DNA of 64,000 nucleotides from positions 1,258,145-1,322,144 of the forward strand of contig CM034134.1 in the NCBI GenBank assembly GCA_019914995.1, given 5' to 3'. Under the pieces are notes generated by a model, which was not told the DNA's origin, did no database searches, and saw only the letters and a list, made by a program, of their open reading frames with translations. The position numbers and the translations under genes were made by a program. Of this stretch, positions 34,787 to 47,600 are shown piece after piece; position 1 is the first letter of the stretch, and every line of letters begins with the position of its first letter. The stretch is from Acanthochlamys bracteata. Taxonomy: Eukaryota; Streptophyta; Magnoliopsida; Pandanales; Velloziaceae.

Positions 34787-36875
34787 CTACACCCTAGAGG
34801 TACCAAGCTTCCGTTCAAAAAGGCGTTGTAGGAGGTACACCTGCAACACACTAGCTGCTATAAGGATCACAGACTCGAAAACAGCCTTCTGGATTGCCCT
34901 TCTGCTCATTGATTCATTCACTACCACAAGAGATGCATCACAATTAGCGTCATAAAATACCCAAAGGTTCAGCAAACGCTAAGGAGATAGAAAGATAGTC
35001 AACTCAAGAATGAGAAGGCAGTTTGACTGCTCAATATTACTAAAACTTGTTGCATTAGGAAATGAAAGTTCGGGAGTCGGGACTTTCACTGGAACTAAGT
35101 CAATTCTGGAATTTCATCCTTGCCTCTAGTCTAAAAGACATGGTTCTTGGTATAAGATCAATTTCCTTATTTTCGATGCTTGCTTTGCAATCTAAGTATT
35201 TAAAAACACAATATCGATCAATTGAAGTTCATTGCTGCAGATTATTTATGAACAGAGAGTGTAATGGAGTTAAAGACTTCAACATTCAGAAAAACAAGCC
35301 ATTATACATTTGAAAGATAAGTACATAGAGATTATTTTTGATTGATAAACACTTACCTAATGCTTGTCGATCAGTTTGAGCTTCCAACCAGTGCTGCTCA
35401 AATTGTATGTTGTAAAGAGCTTCTTCTAGCTTAGATATTTGTTCAAGAAGCGGTGAAAAGTGCTCTGCATATGTGCTGTACATTAATACAAAAGGCCAGA
35501 TTTGTAGTGACATTAGAAGATTGTTCAAGAATTACCATCTTTTGCATGTTGGTCATAGAACATAAAATGTCCAACATGTATATCAAAGTCTATAGTTTCA
35601 TGATATGGAGACTTGTTGGTGAAACAAAAGCGATGTAGCCCTTTCTTCTGCACGACAAACTCAAACTTCTCGCTTGTTTTGTCGCGTGAATCATGAATTT
35701 GCTCTCCACTCGGACCTTTCACCTATAGAAAATGACATACAAGGCATACGAATCAACAAATAATACACTAAGGCAGGACTGTCCAGTCTACATAGAGGAA
35801 CATAGCCGGAAAGAAAGGATAAGAAACACATGCAGAAAAATATCGAGCAAAACAACATGCACCTACAACAATCATGCATCAGTTCAATTGGCCAACAAAC
35901 TATGTATAGGTTTCTAATCCAGTTCATGTTACATATCAGAAGATGATATATGAACTTAACTTCATCTATTCCATGACAAAATATACTGACCAATAAACAA
36001 CAATATCTTAAATACACAAAATAAAAAAGTTCTCTCAGCTGTTATATAATCAAGCTGTGATTCTTAAGCAAATGTAAACTGAAAGCAGTTATCATCTACT
36101 TCAAAAATGCACCTTTGTAGCAGCTGAACGAGAGGTTGATAAATGTAAGTTGCTCACAGGAACTCTATAATATAAAATGCTATTCTGACCAACTACTTCG
36201 GCACAATCTTTACTGGATGCATTCAAACAGCACAGGTAAAATCCGCATTGCATACTGTAACAAATTGTCTCATGGGATTTGGACTGTTCACGTTAAATTT
36301 CACCATAATTATCAGTTTTTATGACAAATGTACAACAAATTAGCTAAAATTCTTTCTTAGATTTTGTTGAAACCCATTGTCACTTCTATTAATGGGATCC
36401 AACAATCCCGCACCCCAACCACACCAAACCATCAAATTCTAGCTTCTAAGTAACAAAAATTTAGTGATGCTACACATGCCAAGCATTTTTAATTTAATGA
36501 AAATTTACATTGACATGTAAACAATGGACTATTACTCCTTTTATAAGACTAACACAAGAACTCGTGCACATTTTCATTCTATCTTAGTCAAAAATGCATA
36601 AGACATGTCAACATGCACCAAATAAAATCACGAAAGCTCCTTCTAGGACAAATATCTTAGACACTTACTACAAGATCAACGCCCTCGTCACCAAAATGCC
36701 AAGGTGTGTCAGCCTTTATCACAACAAAAGAGACATGAACTGTGTCGCCTTCATATGGCACCGAATGAGAGAAACACTCCTCCCTGTCTATGACAAACCT
36801 CAACCCAGTTGACAGATGAACAGTCCACATCAAGCTTACAGCCACTAGCAAAGATTTCAACAACTGCCTACCCAT
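34787..36875 (-). CDS. p24-beta family cargo receptor (emp24/GP25L, GOLD domain)
   Basis: Four exons on the minus strand: 36875-36669, 35722-35536, 35464-35357 and 34920-34787. They join in frame to 211 residues. An N-terminal signal peptide (about 1-24) is followed by a GOLD domain starting LRFVIDREECFSH; C34 and C102 are the expected disulfide pair. A coiled coil spans about 132-167 (LEQISKLEEALYNIQFEQHW), then a transmembrane helix at about 181-200 and the short cytosolic tail QRLFERKLGTSRV. p24 proteins cycle between ER and Golgi in COPI/COPII vesicles and sort cargo such as GPI-anchored proteins. By sequence it matches plant p24 beta2/beta3; which one I cannot settle. The acceptor AG lies directly before the ATG, so a 5'UTR intron is expected. 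Confidence 0.96.
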
Positions 36876-39100
36876 CTGAAGAAAAATATGAAATGTAACT
36901 ATATTATTGAAATGTGAAAATCATTAAGATGACATCCTAAAGCAATAACTTATTGGAAAAACATACAGTTCAAATCTACACTAGTTAGAATATAGAGCCA
37001 TATAACCCAAATGCTAAAAGAGTTTTATAGACTTTACTCTTGCAAAATCTTTAAACCAGAGAAAATTAGTAAAGGAATAAGTAAAAGGGCACAAGAGCCA
37101 ATTTGGACCTTCTAGTTGCATTGAAAGATGAATTTGACCCATCCATTTTGGCCCTCTACGAACTCTATAAACACAGATTTAATCATCCAGGTACCTAAAT
37201 CACACCTAATGCTATCCGGAGGTTACTAGTTTAACCACTTTGCATCTTACTATCTACCATAGTAGTGAGTGTTTTGAGGTTGCTGACATGTGGGCAGTTG
37301 ATCATAACTCAACACTCATGTCGACAGTAGGGGGCTTCAGCTGAAGGAGGCATTGAGATAAGGGTACAAATACTCTGAGAAGGGAAATCATCAAGCCTGG
37401 CCTAATAGGACCAAGATATGTCCATGCTCTAACAACAGGAGTTAATAATAATTGCAAAATTTTAACAGTACACACCCATGATTTTGTATTTTGGATCAAT
37501 AAAGTTTTGATACAATAGTCACTTAAGTATTGATCTTTTGGTGCTTTTATTATTGAAAATCATCAACTGACAGCAACTTTAGAATCAAATTGTGCTTTAT
37601 TTTGCCATCGTTCCAAGCAAAATGGCAAAATGAACCTATTAGTGTTTCCTTACAAGACTAAGTGAGAGCTTGGGAGCTACTTGAGGAAAACAGAGAGAAT
37701 ACTGAATTGTAAATAATGAAAACTGTTTTATAAAAGCATTCGTGAAATTCTAATGATACTGTACAAAGAATGACCAAAACAAATAATCTAAGTAATTTAT
37801 GCACAACAAAACCCATCCTCAATTTAAACATCGGAAAGGAAAGTCCTAGACTACGGCCATACCACTTGAATGCCCGCCTCAAGAGTCAAGACATCAACCA
37901 AACATGTCTTCAGTTGTCACCAAAATATTCTTCCTTCATGAAGAGAAACCACAAGCTCCAAAGTCCGTACAAAGAGCAACACCAAACAATAAACCCCCCT
38001 TACCTTGGCATATTTACTGGGACATTCTTGTGGATATAATCCCATTTATAGGTAACTTGTTCCTCCTTTAGATGGATTTAAAGTTACATCCTGCCACATG
38101 GCTCAAATTACAGCTACGAAAACCTGAATCTATAAATTTGTATTAGCCCTAATGTAGAACTAATATAAAGGGATTAATATGCTCTTTTCTTGATGAAATG
38201 ATTTGGAACATAAACCATCCAAACCGAAGGAAGGTCTACTGTTCTCCAATAGAAAATTATCCTGTTCAGATCTAATTAAAACTAATAGAGAGTCGTGTAA
38301 AGCTTCGAAGATCGATGTGACTGTTAGTCCGAGCAATTTAAGTGATCACAGTAGACAAGAAAATTCACCAAGTACTATCTTTCGTAACCACCTTTTTCTA
38401 GACTATAGCTGAATGAAATCATCAAGTTCTAATTTCACCAAGTAAAACTGTAGCAAGCTGATGGCTAGCTTGTATGTCTCAACTGGCAGAAGAAGAAGAT
38501 CACCAAAAGTTATATCTTCATACCCTTTTTCATATTTTTCTCAAGTCTGATCCTACAATATTAAATTAAATCAACAACAAAAAATGCTGACTTCATTCAT
38601 ATTCATGATTCCCACTGGCTAGAATCACCAATTCCTACATTATAAATTTTTGCAGATTTGATTCGATTGCAATCCTTAATTCCAACTCAACCAGCGGGAA
38701 GATCCCATTTTTTCTTCTCAATAACTTTCCCCGGTGACTAGAAATCACCAACATAGATATCCAAACTTTCAGTAATCTCTTTCTAGATTACTTCAAGTCT
38801 AATTCCGGCAATTATAACTTGATCAACATAAAAATTCCAACTTTCTAGTTAATAATGATCCCCCACAAACAAATTCTCACACAAACCATCTCTGAAAATT
38901 CCAAATCAACCAAATAAAATTCCCAAGAAAATATTCTGAAGGAGGGGAACAAAAAAAAACCAATTCGAGCAAAATTCTATGAAGAAAACGATAATTCAGT
39001 TAAAAGGTCGTGAAATCAGAGAAAGCGGTACCTTGGAACAGACCAAAGCTGAAAATTAGGGTTTCTGAAGGAAAAAATCGCACGATCTCTGATCTTGATT
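36876..39100 (-). other. Probable 5'UTR intron and leader exon of the p24 gene
   Basis: On the minus strand TTTTCTTCAG ends exactly before the start codon, giving a splice acceptor at 36876. Upstream, TTCCAAG|GTACC at 39032/39031 is a good donor, preceded by TTAGGGTTTCTGAAGG-like text typical of a plant 5'UTR (about 39033-39100). The implied intron is 2.16 kb with no coding content. This is inferred from splice signals only. Confidence 0.55.
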
Positions 39101-40534
39101 AAAGAAAAACATAGAACGCTGCAGTTAAACGTTTGGAAAAAAAAAAAAAGAAGAAAAACAATTGAAAAATCAGATCGAATTAATTAAACCACACTGGTTT
39201 TATTTCGGGTTCAATTTTTTTATGAATTTAATTAAATTAATTTGCAAACACCGTCCCTCACAAATGTTTCCCAATACGTAGTACCGTTAGAAAATAATGG
39301 CACTTTCCGGCCCCTGGTCTTAAAATGTTGAAATATAAATGAGGCATATATTCCAATAAAATTATGTCAAATTATTACAGTGTTCGAGTGAGATTATTTG
39401 GACTTAATTAGTGTTTCATCCAAATATTATTCTCAACTTATTTAAATAAATTATTTTTATTTGAACTCATTTATAAGATAAATAATTTAAATTTATGTTA
39501 TCATAAACTATTTATTCAATAATTTTGTTATTTTTAACTCACTCAAACACTAAGAAAAGGAAATAATTATTCAACAAAATTTATTTTAAAACCATGAAAT
39601 CAAGCATATGGTATTAGCGTGAGAACTATATATTACTTTTAATAAATTGTACTTTGTGGAGTTTTAGGGGTTAATTCCATTTTATTTCAAATAAACACTT
39701 TTTCACATTTTTCTATAAATTATTTACAATATTGTTAGAATTTTTTATTAAATTAAAAATATATAAAAAATTGTATATCATAAGCTTTTTATATATATAT
39801 ATATATAATTTTTATGTATTTCCAAATGTTCCCTTAATAAGTTTTTGTTTTCAATCTCGTTGGACTTTTTGAACTAAAAATAGCACGTGATTTTTTATTT
39901 TTCCAAAATTATAATTTGCTAATAGTACTTTTTAATTTGTTTCAATTTACAAAGGGATTTTATGGTCATATTAAATTATTTAAATGTGAATAAATGTAAT
40001 TCCAAATTTAAGTTTTGCTTTACCAGAAATTGCTAAATAATTTGAAATTTACTTTAATTGACACAAAGAAAACCTAAACTAAATTTAAGAGTATTAATTT
40101 GATCTCATCAAATTAATAGCAAAATATTAACGCCTAGATGCATTATGCAAAAAGTGTTAGAAACAAAAAGAAAGTAATCTTTAAACAATTACCAATCTAG
40201 AAAATATCAAATATTGTAATGCACAAAATAAAAAGTCTTTCTAGAAATTTTGCACCACTCATATATACACAAAAGAGCTACTATCTAATGATGATTACCG
40301 GCGACTGTAAGAACTAGGCAACCAATGAGCTCCAACTATTGCCGTTGAATCCACCGACCTGCATATCTTTGCCGCATGCCTTGCCAACGATCCGACGCCA
40401 TCGTTTGCTCTCTTCTCCGGTGGAGGTGCAACTCTTCTCATGGTTGATGATAAGGAAAATCAACAGTTCAATATTTGTAGTAATCCTATCTCTTTCATAT
40501 TTGTCCAACAGTGAGCTAACCGGTACCGAACTTT
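39101..40534. other. AT-rich intergenic DNA
   Basis: Probable p24 promoter side, then AT-rich DNA with a TA run near 39792. The open frames around 40314-40560 have no recognisable family. Confidence 0.5.
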
Positions 40535-40690
40535 TCACTCAGCTTCTAGTTTGTATCTAGAAGGACAGGAATTAGTACCTCGTTTTCGGTTACCGGAGTT
40601 ATTGTCAATGATCACTGCATTGTTTATCCATTCGTGCCATGCCCGTGCTGCAGCTTTTGCCAACTCTCTCTTATTGCTGTACAGATTCAT
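40535..40690 (-). CDS. Hypothetical 51-residue protein
   Basis: ATG at 40690, stop TGA at 40537-40535. The sequence starts MNLYSNKRELAKAAARAWHE and is charged and helical in character. I do not recognise a family. The upstream minus-strand text (CT-rich leader with repeated CTT at about 40735-40755, then a short upstream ATG frame) looks like a plant 5'UTR, which is the main reason to list it. Directly downstream, another frame stays open for 74 codons (40538-40314), so a frameshifted or spliced longer product is possible: GAG|GTACTA would serve as a donor near 40575, but no good acceptor follows at normal distance. It may also be chance or a gene remnant. Confidence 0.3.
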   Translation of the reverse strand: MNLYSNKRELAKAAARAWHEWINNAVIIDNNSGNRKRGTNSCPSRYKLEAE

Positions 40691-40972
40691 GATTTTTGCA
40701 CAACATTGATCAAAATTTGTATTGAAGAATCGAAGAAGAAGAAGAAGAAGTTTATTGTAAACTTGGGAGTGTTAAATTGCTAGGAGAGAAGGATGTTGAT
40801 TTGTATTGAATTGTATATGAGATATTTAATTTGTAAAAATTAAAAAAAAATGTATTGAATAAGATAGAAGGATTGTGTGTTGTACTAATGATTTTAAAGT
40901 ATGTATCATTGAGTATTTAATTCAACAAAATGTTTCTTTCAAATACTTAAATCAAGCAACGATCTTACATTA

Positions 40973-41312
40973 GTGCGTGTTTTAATTCACCAGAAACTCC
41001 AATCATATTTAGAGTTCTGATAAGTTTTCGTATTTTAATTCTACAAAGAAACACAAAATTACGGTTCTTTATGGATCTCCACTTCCGTTTAAGTTTCACC
41101 TTCTCATTTTTACGCTCTCCGAGATAGAGTTTTTCCTATTCACTTCTAACTCATTTTTAAAAATAATTGAAACATAAAATATAAACTCTATTTCCAACAA
41201 GCTTCAAAAAATAATTAAAACATAAAAACCGAATTTTATTTTTAACTCAATTTTAAAAAAGCTCTATTTTTCATTTCTTTAAAACTTAGTTACGAATATT
41301 TGATATACGTCT
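40973..41312. mobile_element. Second copy of the 350-bp MITE, reversed and decayed
   Basis: In this orientation it matches the reverse complement of 31020-31369 along its whole length: GTGCGTGTTTTAAT at the left end, GGATCTCCACTTCC at about 41071-41084, AAAAAATAATTGAAA-like text in the middle and ATTTGATATACGTC at the right end. The TIRs are mutated relative to the first copy. Confidence 0.7.
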
Positions 41313-42039
41313 TTATAGACATGGATCTTTTCCATTTTCGCCAAAACAACATGAAAACAATTTACATAATTGAGACCAATTAATAAGATAATATTCAATT
41401 GTTATTATAATTGAAATAAGTCCTTCAAAAAAAATTTCCCGAATATGGTTATTGCACTATCTTTTATTATGGAAAAGCTTTTGCACTTTTCAATGAACTT
41501 TCTATAGCTTTATTAAAAAATAAAAAATAACAATAATTAATTATATATATATATATATATATGTACACATATATAATTATCATTATTTTAAATAAAAATT
41601 AAGCTTATTTTTGAAAAAAAATAAATATAAGCTTTGTTTCAAAAAGTTTCATTTTAAGCGGTCTCAAACATTTCAGATTCATTTGATACACATGTTAGCT
41701 TTAAAAATGTTCGACAGAGTCAAAAATACTGAGAGCAGAAATTGTTACCGATAATAGAAATCTAAGCAGAGATGTGTAAGCCTTCTAAAAGTTAAGCACG
41801 TTTAGGACTCTATTTTATTTTATTTTATTATTTATTTTAATTATTTATTGAATTTGTTATAGTATTTTATTTTTTTAGAATATAAAAAATAAATAATTAT
41901 ATATCATAAGCTATATATATATGATATAAAAAAATTAAATTTTGATAATATTAAAAATAAATCATAATCTTTAAAAACTTTTTATTTTAAGTACTTTAGA
42001 GATCTTAATTTCTATGGCAGCAATTGACACAAAACAATG
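41313..42039. other. AT-rich intergenic DNA
   Basis: Contains TA runs at about 41544-41563 and 41909-41922. Nothing else was seen. Confidence 0.5.
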
Positions 42040-42254
42040 ATTATACATGTACATAATTTTAAGAAAGCAATACCAATTTTCATATCCAGCTTCTGATTCA
42101 TCAGGTGGATTGTCTTGCCGTGTATATAAGAATGTTTTTCTTTTTTAGCAATATGTATCTCCATCAATTGAGACCAGACATTATAGTTGGGCTCATTAAG
42201 AATAATTTCTAAATTAAAAGCACCTTCAATCAGGAACACACTTAGAAGGAGCAT
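42040..42254 (-). mobile_element. Copia gag N-terminal fragment
   Basis: The minus-strand frame contains LNEPNYNVWSQLMEIHIAKK then YIHGKT, matching the conserved NY-x-WS...M...I...K...Y-x-x-G start of plant copia gag (DUF4219/UBN2 type). The frame degrades after about 30 residues. It has no neighbouring gag remainder in the same orientation. Confidence 0.55.
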
Positions 42255-42329
42255 CTATAAGAGTATACAAATAAGCAAATGCATTGCCTATAAAGAAACA
42301 TATCATGAATAAAAGGCATAGTTAGCTGA

Positions 42330-42690
42330 TAGGGAGTCCTACGTAGGAATTATGTTTCTTTAAGAGTCTAGCAATAAGAGTTTGAATAAGAATGCAGTAT
42401 TAGGAGTTAGATGTTAAGTGGAACTCTATTAGCAAGAGTTCTAATCGGTTTGGAGAAGTCCCAAGATATAAATAAGGATGGAGTATTAGGAGTTAGATGT
42501 TAAGTGGAACTCTAGTAGCAAGAGTTCTAATTGGCTTGGAGAAGTCCCAAGCTATAAATAAGGATGCAAGGCATCGATTGGAAGAGGAGAAAGTTTATTA
42601 ATTTTATCTTTTACTTTTGTTTTTCTTGCTTTTACACTTTGATTCTTGTGAGATCGACTTTCAAGTGATATCGTGCCATAACACCTTCAG
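42330..42690 (+). mobile_element. Short LTR relic with primer-binding-site-like end
   Basis: A TATA-containing block (GCTATAAATAAGG near 42551) is followed by a T/C-rich leader and then ACTTTCAAGTGATATCGTGCC at about 42668. This is close to the copia LTR end plus Met-tRNA primer site (CA-AGTGGTATCAGAGCC). The left boundary is probably near TGATAGGGAGTCC (42328). No internal coding region follows. Confidence 0.45.
42385..42556. repeat. 86-bp tandem duplication containing a TATA box
   Basis: Two nearly identical units (42385-42470 and 42471-42556), each with TATTAGGAGTTAGATGTTAA and ending in TATAAATAAGG. Only a handful of substitutions separate them. Confidence 0.85.
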
Positions 42691-42959
42691 ATTGAATAAT
42701 AACTGGAATAGTAAAAAAATCTTCAAAGAAATAAAAAACTAAGAAGAAAATAGAGATAAATTTTTGAACCTCTGTTCAATGAGTGCTTAGGATTGTTTAA
42801 AATAAGATGTTCTTTTCTTAAAAACATCTTTTGGTGAGCTTTTTGAAAAATGAGCTTATATTCTATTAGTTTAAGAAGATAATTATATGGCTCATAACTT
42901 ATTTTTACTTTCTAAATTTTAAAATATTTTCTACAATGCTATAAAAGGTTTCATAGAAA

Positions 42960-44010
42960 CACAAAGACAAATGACCCCTTGATCACTTTCATTCGACATT
43001 TCTCGAACGAAAATTTTAAATTGGACTTAGAGATTTTCAACCAAATCTCTATGGTTAGATATAAAAAACTATAATTAAAAATATGCCGATAAAATTTCAG
43101 TTCAATTAGATTATAAAAAGACCTCTATTCAATCTTTTTATCAAGATGACAATGCTAATAACAACGATAGGACTTTACTAAAAAATAATTCCAAGATGAC
43201 ATTATTCGAGAACAATTTGAACTGGACCATTCTTTGTCTCAGTTCGAATTCGGTTCAAATTGTTTTCAAATAAGGATCCATATTTGATACTTTCTTATAG
43301 AATATTTTAAAAAAGGAACGTGGAGAGCTCTAAATATAAACTCCACGTTATATATGAAAAATTATGAGTTAAAAATATGTTGTTAAAATTTTATCTCAAT
43401 TGGATTACAAATCGGTCTCCATTTGGCTCTTTATCAAGATAGAAGTAGGAAAATGATAATAGTTGAATAGTGTTCTTATTTGAAAAAAATAAAAAAATGG
43501 CCATTATCCGAAAATAATTAGAACTGGATCTTAACCGAGTTGAGGAATGATTTCAAATTATTTTAAAATAACTGCCATTTTTTGAACTGTTCTCGAATAA
43601 GGATAACTATTTAACTTTTGTTGTTTTATTACTATCATTTTGATCAAGGGTTGGATAAAGATCTATTTCGCGATCTCATTGAGTTAAAAATTTATCAACT
43701 TGTTCAACTTGTATTTTTTGATATTCAATGAGGTAAATTGAATTGGAGCTTTTAAGTTCTTTTTAAAGTTTAATTGGAAAGTGTTGTATATTGATCCTTA
43801 TTTGAAAAATTCGAAGAACGGTCCTTATGCGAAAACAAATTGATATAGATTTGAGCTAAGTCAAAGATAATTCGAATTAGATTTAAACTAAATGGACGTA
43901 ATATTCCAGTTTGAATTGCTTGTTTATAAGGACTACTATTTTTATTGATGTCAACTTGATTAAGAAGGCATATAGAGATTGATTCCTGATCCAAGAGTTG
44001 AAAAATTATG
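42960..44010. mobile_element. Decayed cluster of foldback-family arms
   Basis: Several degenerate arms in both orientations: ATGGTTAGATATAAAAAACT with AAAATTTCAGTTCAATTAGA at about 43050-43120, a second at 43340-43440 and inverted ones at about 43640-43730 and 43970. They share the family order (TTAGATATGAAAAATTATGA, AAATTTTA-CTCAATTGGATTA, CCATTTGG). Intervening text repeats TTCGAACTGG/TTCGAGAACAATTTGAACTGG motifs. Boundaries are uncertain. Confidence 0.5.
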
Positions 44011-44677
44011 TGTGTTTTAAACTTATTGTTCTTAATACCTAGAGATTAGTTGTGAAGCTCCCTCACTTTAAAATTTTCTATCATTAAGCGTCGAATAAAA
44101 GTGATCGAAGTGTAAATCTCTATTTTGCTTACTTTTTTATATCTTTTGGAGGATTTTTCGACGCTAGATCTTAAGTGATTTGGCATCAACTTTAAAATGA
44201 AGACGTAAATAGATAGCTGTTGTAGCTTTTTGTACTATTATTTTGTTGAAATCTTACACAAGCTTTAGGGACACGCTGAATTATTAGTTATTGTTGAGAA
44301 GGAGAAGAAGAAGACTAAGAGATTAAAGAGAAGAAAAAAACCAAAAAAAGAAAAATTGAGAAATTTTACAAATAATTTAGTCATTTAGATTAAAAGCTAA
44401 GTTAAAAAAATCTAACTCAAAAGGTCAAGTTAAATTTTTTTGTAAAGTTAAAAACTTATTTAAAAGATAATCCAACTCCCCATCATAAAACTAGGGAACA
44501 TGTATTTGAACTTTGAAGTAGACTCTTTTCTCCACAAATAAGTTAACAGGGTCCGTTTATGAAGAACGAAAATTATTACAGCCTGATATTACAAATATAT
44601 TCCAAAGTTTTATTTATTTCGAACTCTCGAGTTCAACGAAAGATAGAGAGAGAACAACGAGCGAGAGAAACAGAACA

Positions 44678-47600
44678 ATGGAGCGAGCTGAAGCGCTGAC
44701 ATCAGCACCTTCCGGTCCGGTCGAACCGTTACTCCGGCGATCATCCCAGTCCAATCGAACCAGAACGAACCGTTTCTCATCTCTCCTATCCCGTTTCAAT
44801 ACCGGTTCTGGTCGTGGTGGGGGGCCGCAAGCACTGGTCCGTGAAACGGCGGCGGCCCAACTTGAGCGTCGCCGTAACGACTGGGCGTACTCACGGCCGG
44901 TTGTCGCTTTAGATGTTGCTTGGAATCTCGCCTTCGTCGTAGCTGCCGTTGTGATCCTCGCCGCTTCGATTAATGAAAAGCCCGTGACGCCGTTGAGGTT
45001 TTGGATTGCTGGATATGGACTTCAGTGTTTGGTTCATGTCGGACTTGTTGCTGTTGAGTATCGACGGAGAAGGAGGAGGGTAAGGAGGAGTTCGGGCGTT
45101 GGGTCTGATGAGTCAGAGGAAGTTGAAGAGGCGGAGGAGGAAGAAGAAGATGTTAGTGAACAACAATCGAGGTAGAAAGATAGCTAGATAGTTTTAGTAA
45201 CAATTTCATTTGCTTGTAGTTATAGTTGGTTTATTAGGTTCAAATGGTTTATAATTAGGTTTTAATGTTGGCTTTTTTTTTTTCTTTTTTTTTAAAAGTT
45301 GGTGTTGACTTGGTTGACAATGTATGGGAAATTATGTTTCATTATGCTTCAATGAACCATGATCAAGGTGGCTAGCAAGCTAGTTAGTAGCAATTTGATT
45401 TCTATCGAGCTCTAATTCGTTTATTATTACTTTCGAATGGTTTATTATTAGGGTTCAAATTGTGTTTGAGTGATTGCTGGTAACATAATTTGATTATTGT
45501 GCTTTATTATGCATTAGATGAACAACAACTGAGTTATTGGTGACGAATTGATTCGCTGAGTGAGTGGAATCAATTGGTATTAAGCTAATTTGTTGTCGAG
45601 TCTTTGGGTTACAATTTATGTACTTGCCTACTATATGTGGCATTTATGTGTTCTTATTGTTGTACATGACGCATTGGATATTGCTGGTGGTATTACAATT
45701 TATGTACTTGCCTACTATAAGTCTTTTGCTGGTGGTATTACATTTCTGATTGACTATATTTGTATATTCATACTCAACAAATAATGTGATATTTGATTGA
45801 CTACTTAGTTATTGCTCATTAAAGACAACAAACATGTGTTAGTCTACTTGTGAACATTTGAGCATTGCATCTTGACAGTTATTAATTACTAAATTTGCAG
45901 CATTCTATACGGTTTGGTTGAAATCTAACCATAGCAGAGCTACCTTAAGTTGTATACTGTGTATAATCTGCATACCAATAACATTTGGAGTTTGTGATCT
46001 TGCTGTATAGGTATCCTGAGGTTTTTTGCTTAGTACTGCATTGTGCTGGTTGTTTTACATCTTATTTACTCCTCGCGTTTTGCAGCTAGTTTTCCATAAG
46101 TTTTAAGCATGTGAACTCCTTGTATTTAGCATGCTACTGATAGCCTTAAATGCAAAGATGCATCAATCTTTCAAATATATTTTGGCACTAACAAGATTAA
46201 ATTGCATTTATCAATTCTGCATCTCTGCCTGTATTGTTTGATTGGTAGTTTGAGAGAATTGATTCTTCTATTTTACCTTCTATTTCACATGTTGTCATAG
46301 TTCTTTAGAGCACTACATGTACTTCTATTATCTTCGTTTTCGCATTCCTTCCTAACTTGGTTGTGTTTGATTGTGATAGCATTGCTAAACGATGTGAATC
46401 TCTAAATACAATGGCATCCTTCATATGGTGGATAGTCGGATTTTATTGGGTGGTTTCCGGTGGAGATGTGCTTGTGCAAAATGCTCCTAAAATTTATTGG
46501 TAAGCATTCAAATTATCATAACCGTCAAGTGCATGCTACCTCTCCTCAATTGTAGTTATCCAACTAAGATGTTTTTTTAAGGAAAAGATTATTTATCATT
46601 GGTGATTGAGGATATTACCTCTCAAATAGCACAATACCTTGAAAAGATCCATGTAGCAAGCCACTTGGTGGTATGAGAATTGTTTCTTGTTGTTGAAGCT
46701 AGAACTGAAAATTGGTATTTATCCAAGTGCTCAAAGTATATAGGCCGCTTATACTGGTATACAATTTAAATTTTCTTAGAATACTAATAATTCATTGAAA
46801 GTTATGAGTTATCTCTAGTGTCAACTGTTAATTTCATAATACTCTGAAACTGAACGTGTAGATTCCTCCCGAGGATTGCGTCATCCTCTAGCACAACATT
46901 GAAGTATAAAAAAAGATACTAGATCCAATCCACAGATCTTAGAACTTGAGTGCTGTTAGAATGTTAACGTCTCTGAGTTATGTAGGAAGTTGGATTGCCC
47001 CTAGAAAGACAAAGGAGACTCTTCTAGGGTACATATCTGAGCATTATTGTTTTAATGGGCTAATAGTTACTTGAGAAACTTAGCATGATTAGAGTAACGA
47101 AAAAGCTAAATGGGATGGAGTGGTAATGCTTATGCACAGTGCAAGATATTAGCAAACCGGGACCATACAACTGATACAAGGTTGGGCGAAGTGAGTAGGA
47201 GTATGGAACCATTCAAGGGTTATGTATGGGTGTCCTTAAAGTTTCAGTAATCATTAATGCAAAATATTCTTACATTTGTGAGTTTAAATTTCTTGACGTT
47301 TTTTACATAATCTTAACCTTATTAATGAAAGTAGACCCCTTCCTGCAAGATGTGCTAATTTTGTCTCGTTATTACTTTGGGCAGGTTGACTGTGGTTTTT
47401 CTTGCATTTGATGTATTTTTTGCCATCTTTTGTGTTGCTTTGGCCTGTGTGATTGGCATTGCACTATGTTGCTGCCTGCCTTGTATAATTGCAATACTTT
47501 ATGCTATTGCGGGCCAGGTAATAGTGGAATTTCTAGAGCTTACAAAGAAACAGTTTCATATAAATCTATTATAAATTGAAGTGCCAAATGGTGTTGTTTG

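Noticed and set aside
45564-45784. 61-64 codon hydrophobic frames in the RIE1-like first intron
   Set aside because: They come from a local direct repeat of T-rich intron sequence; the spliced frame joins 45171 to 46380.
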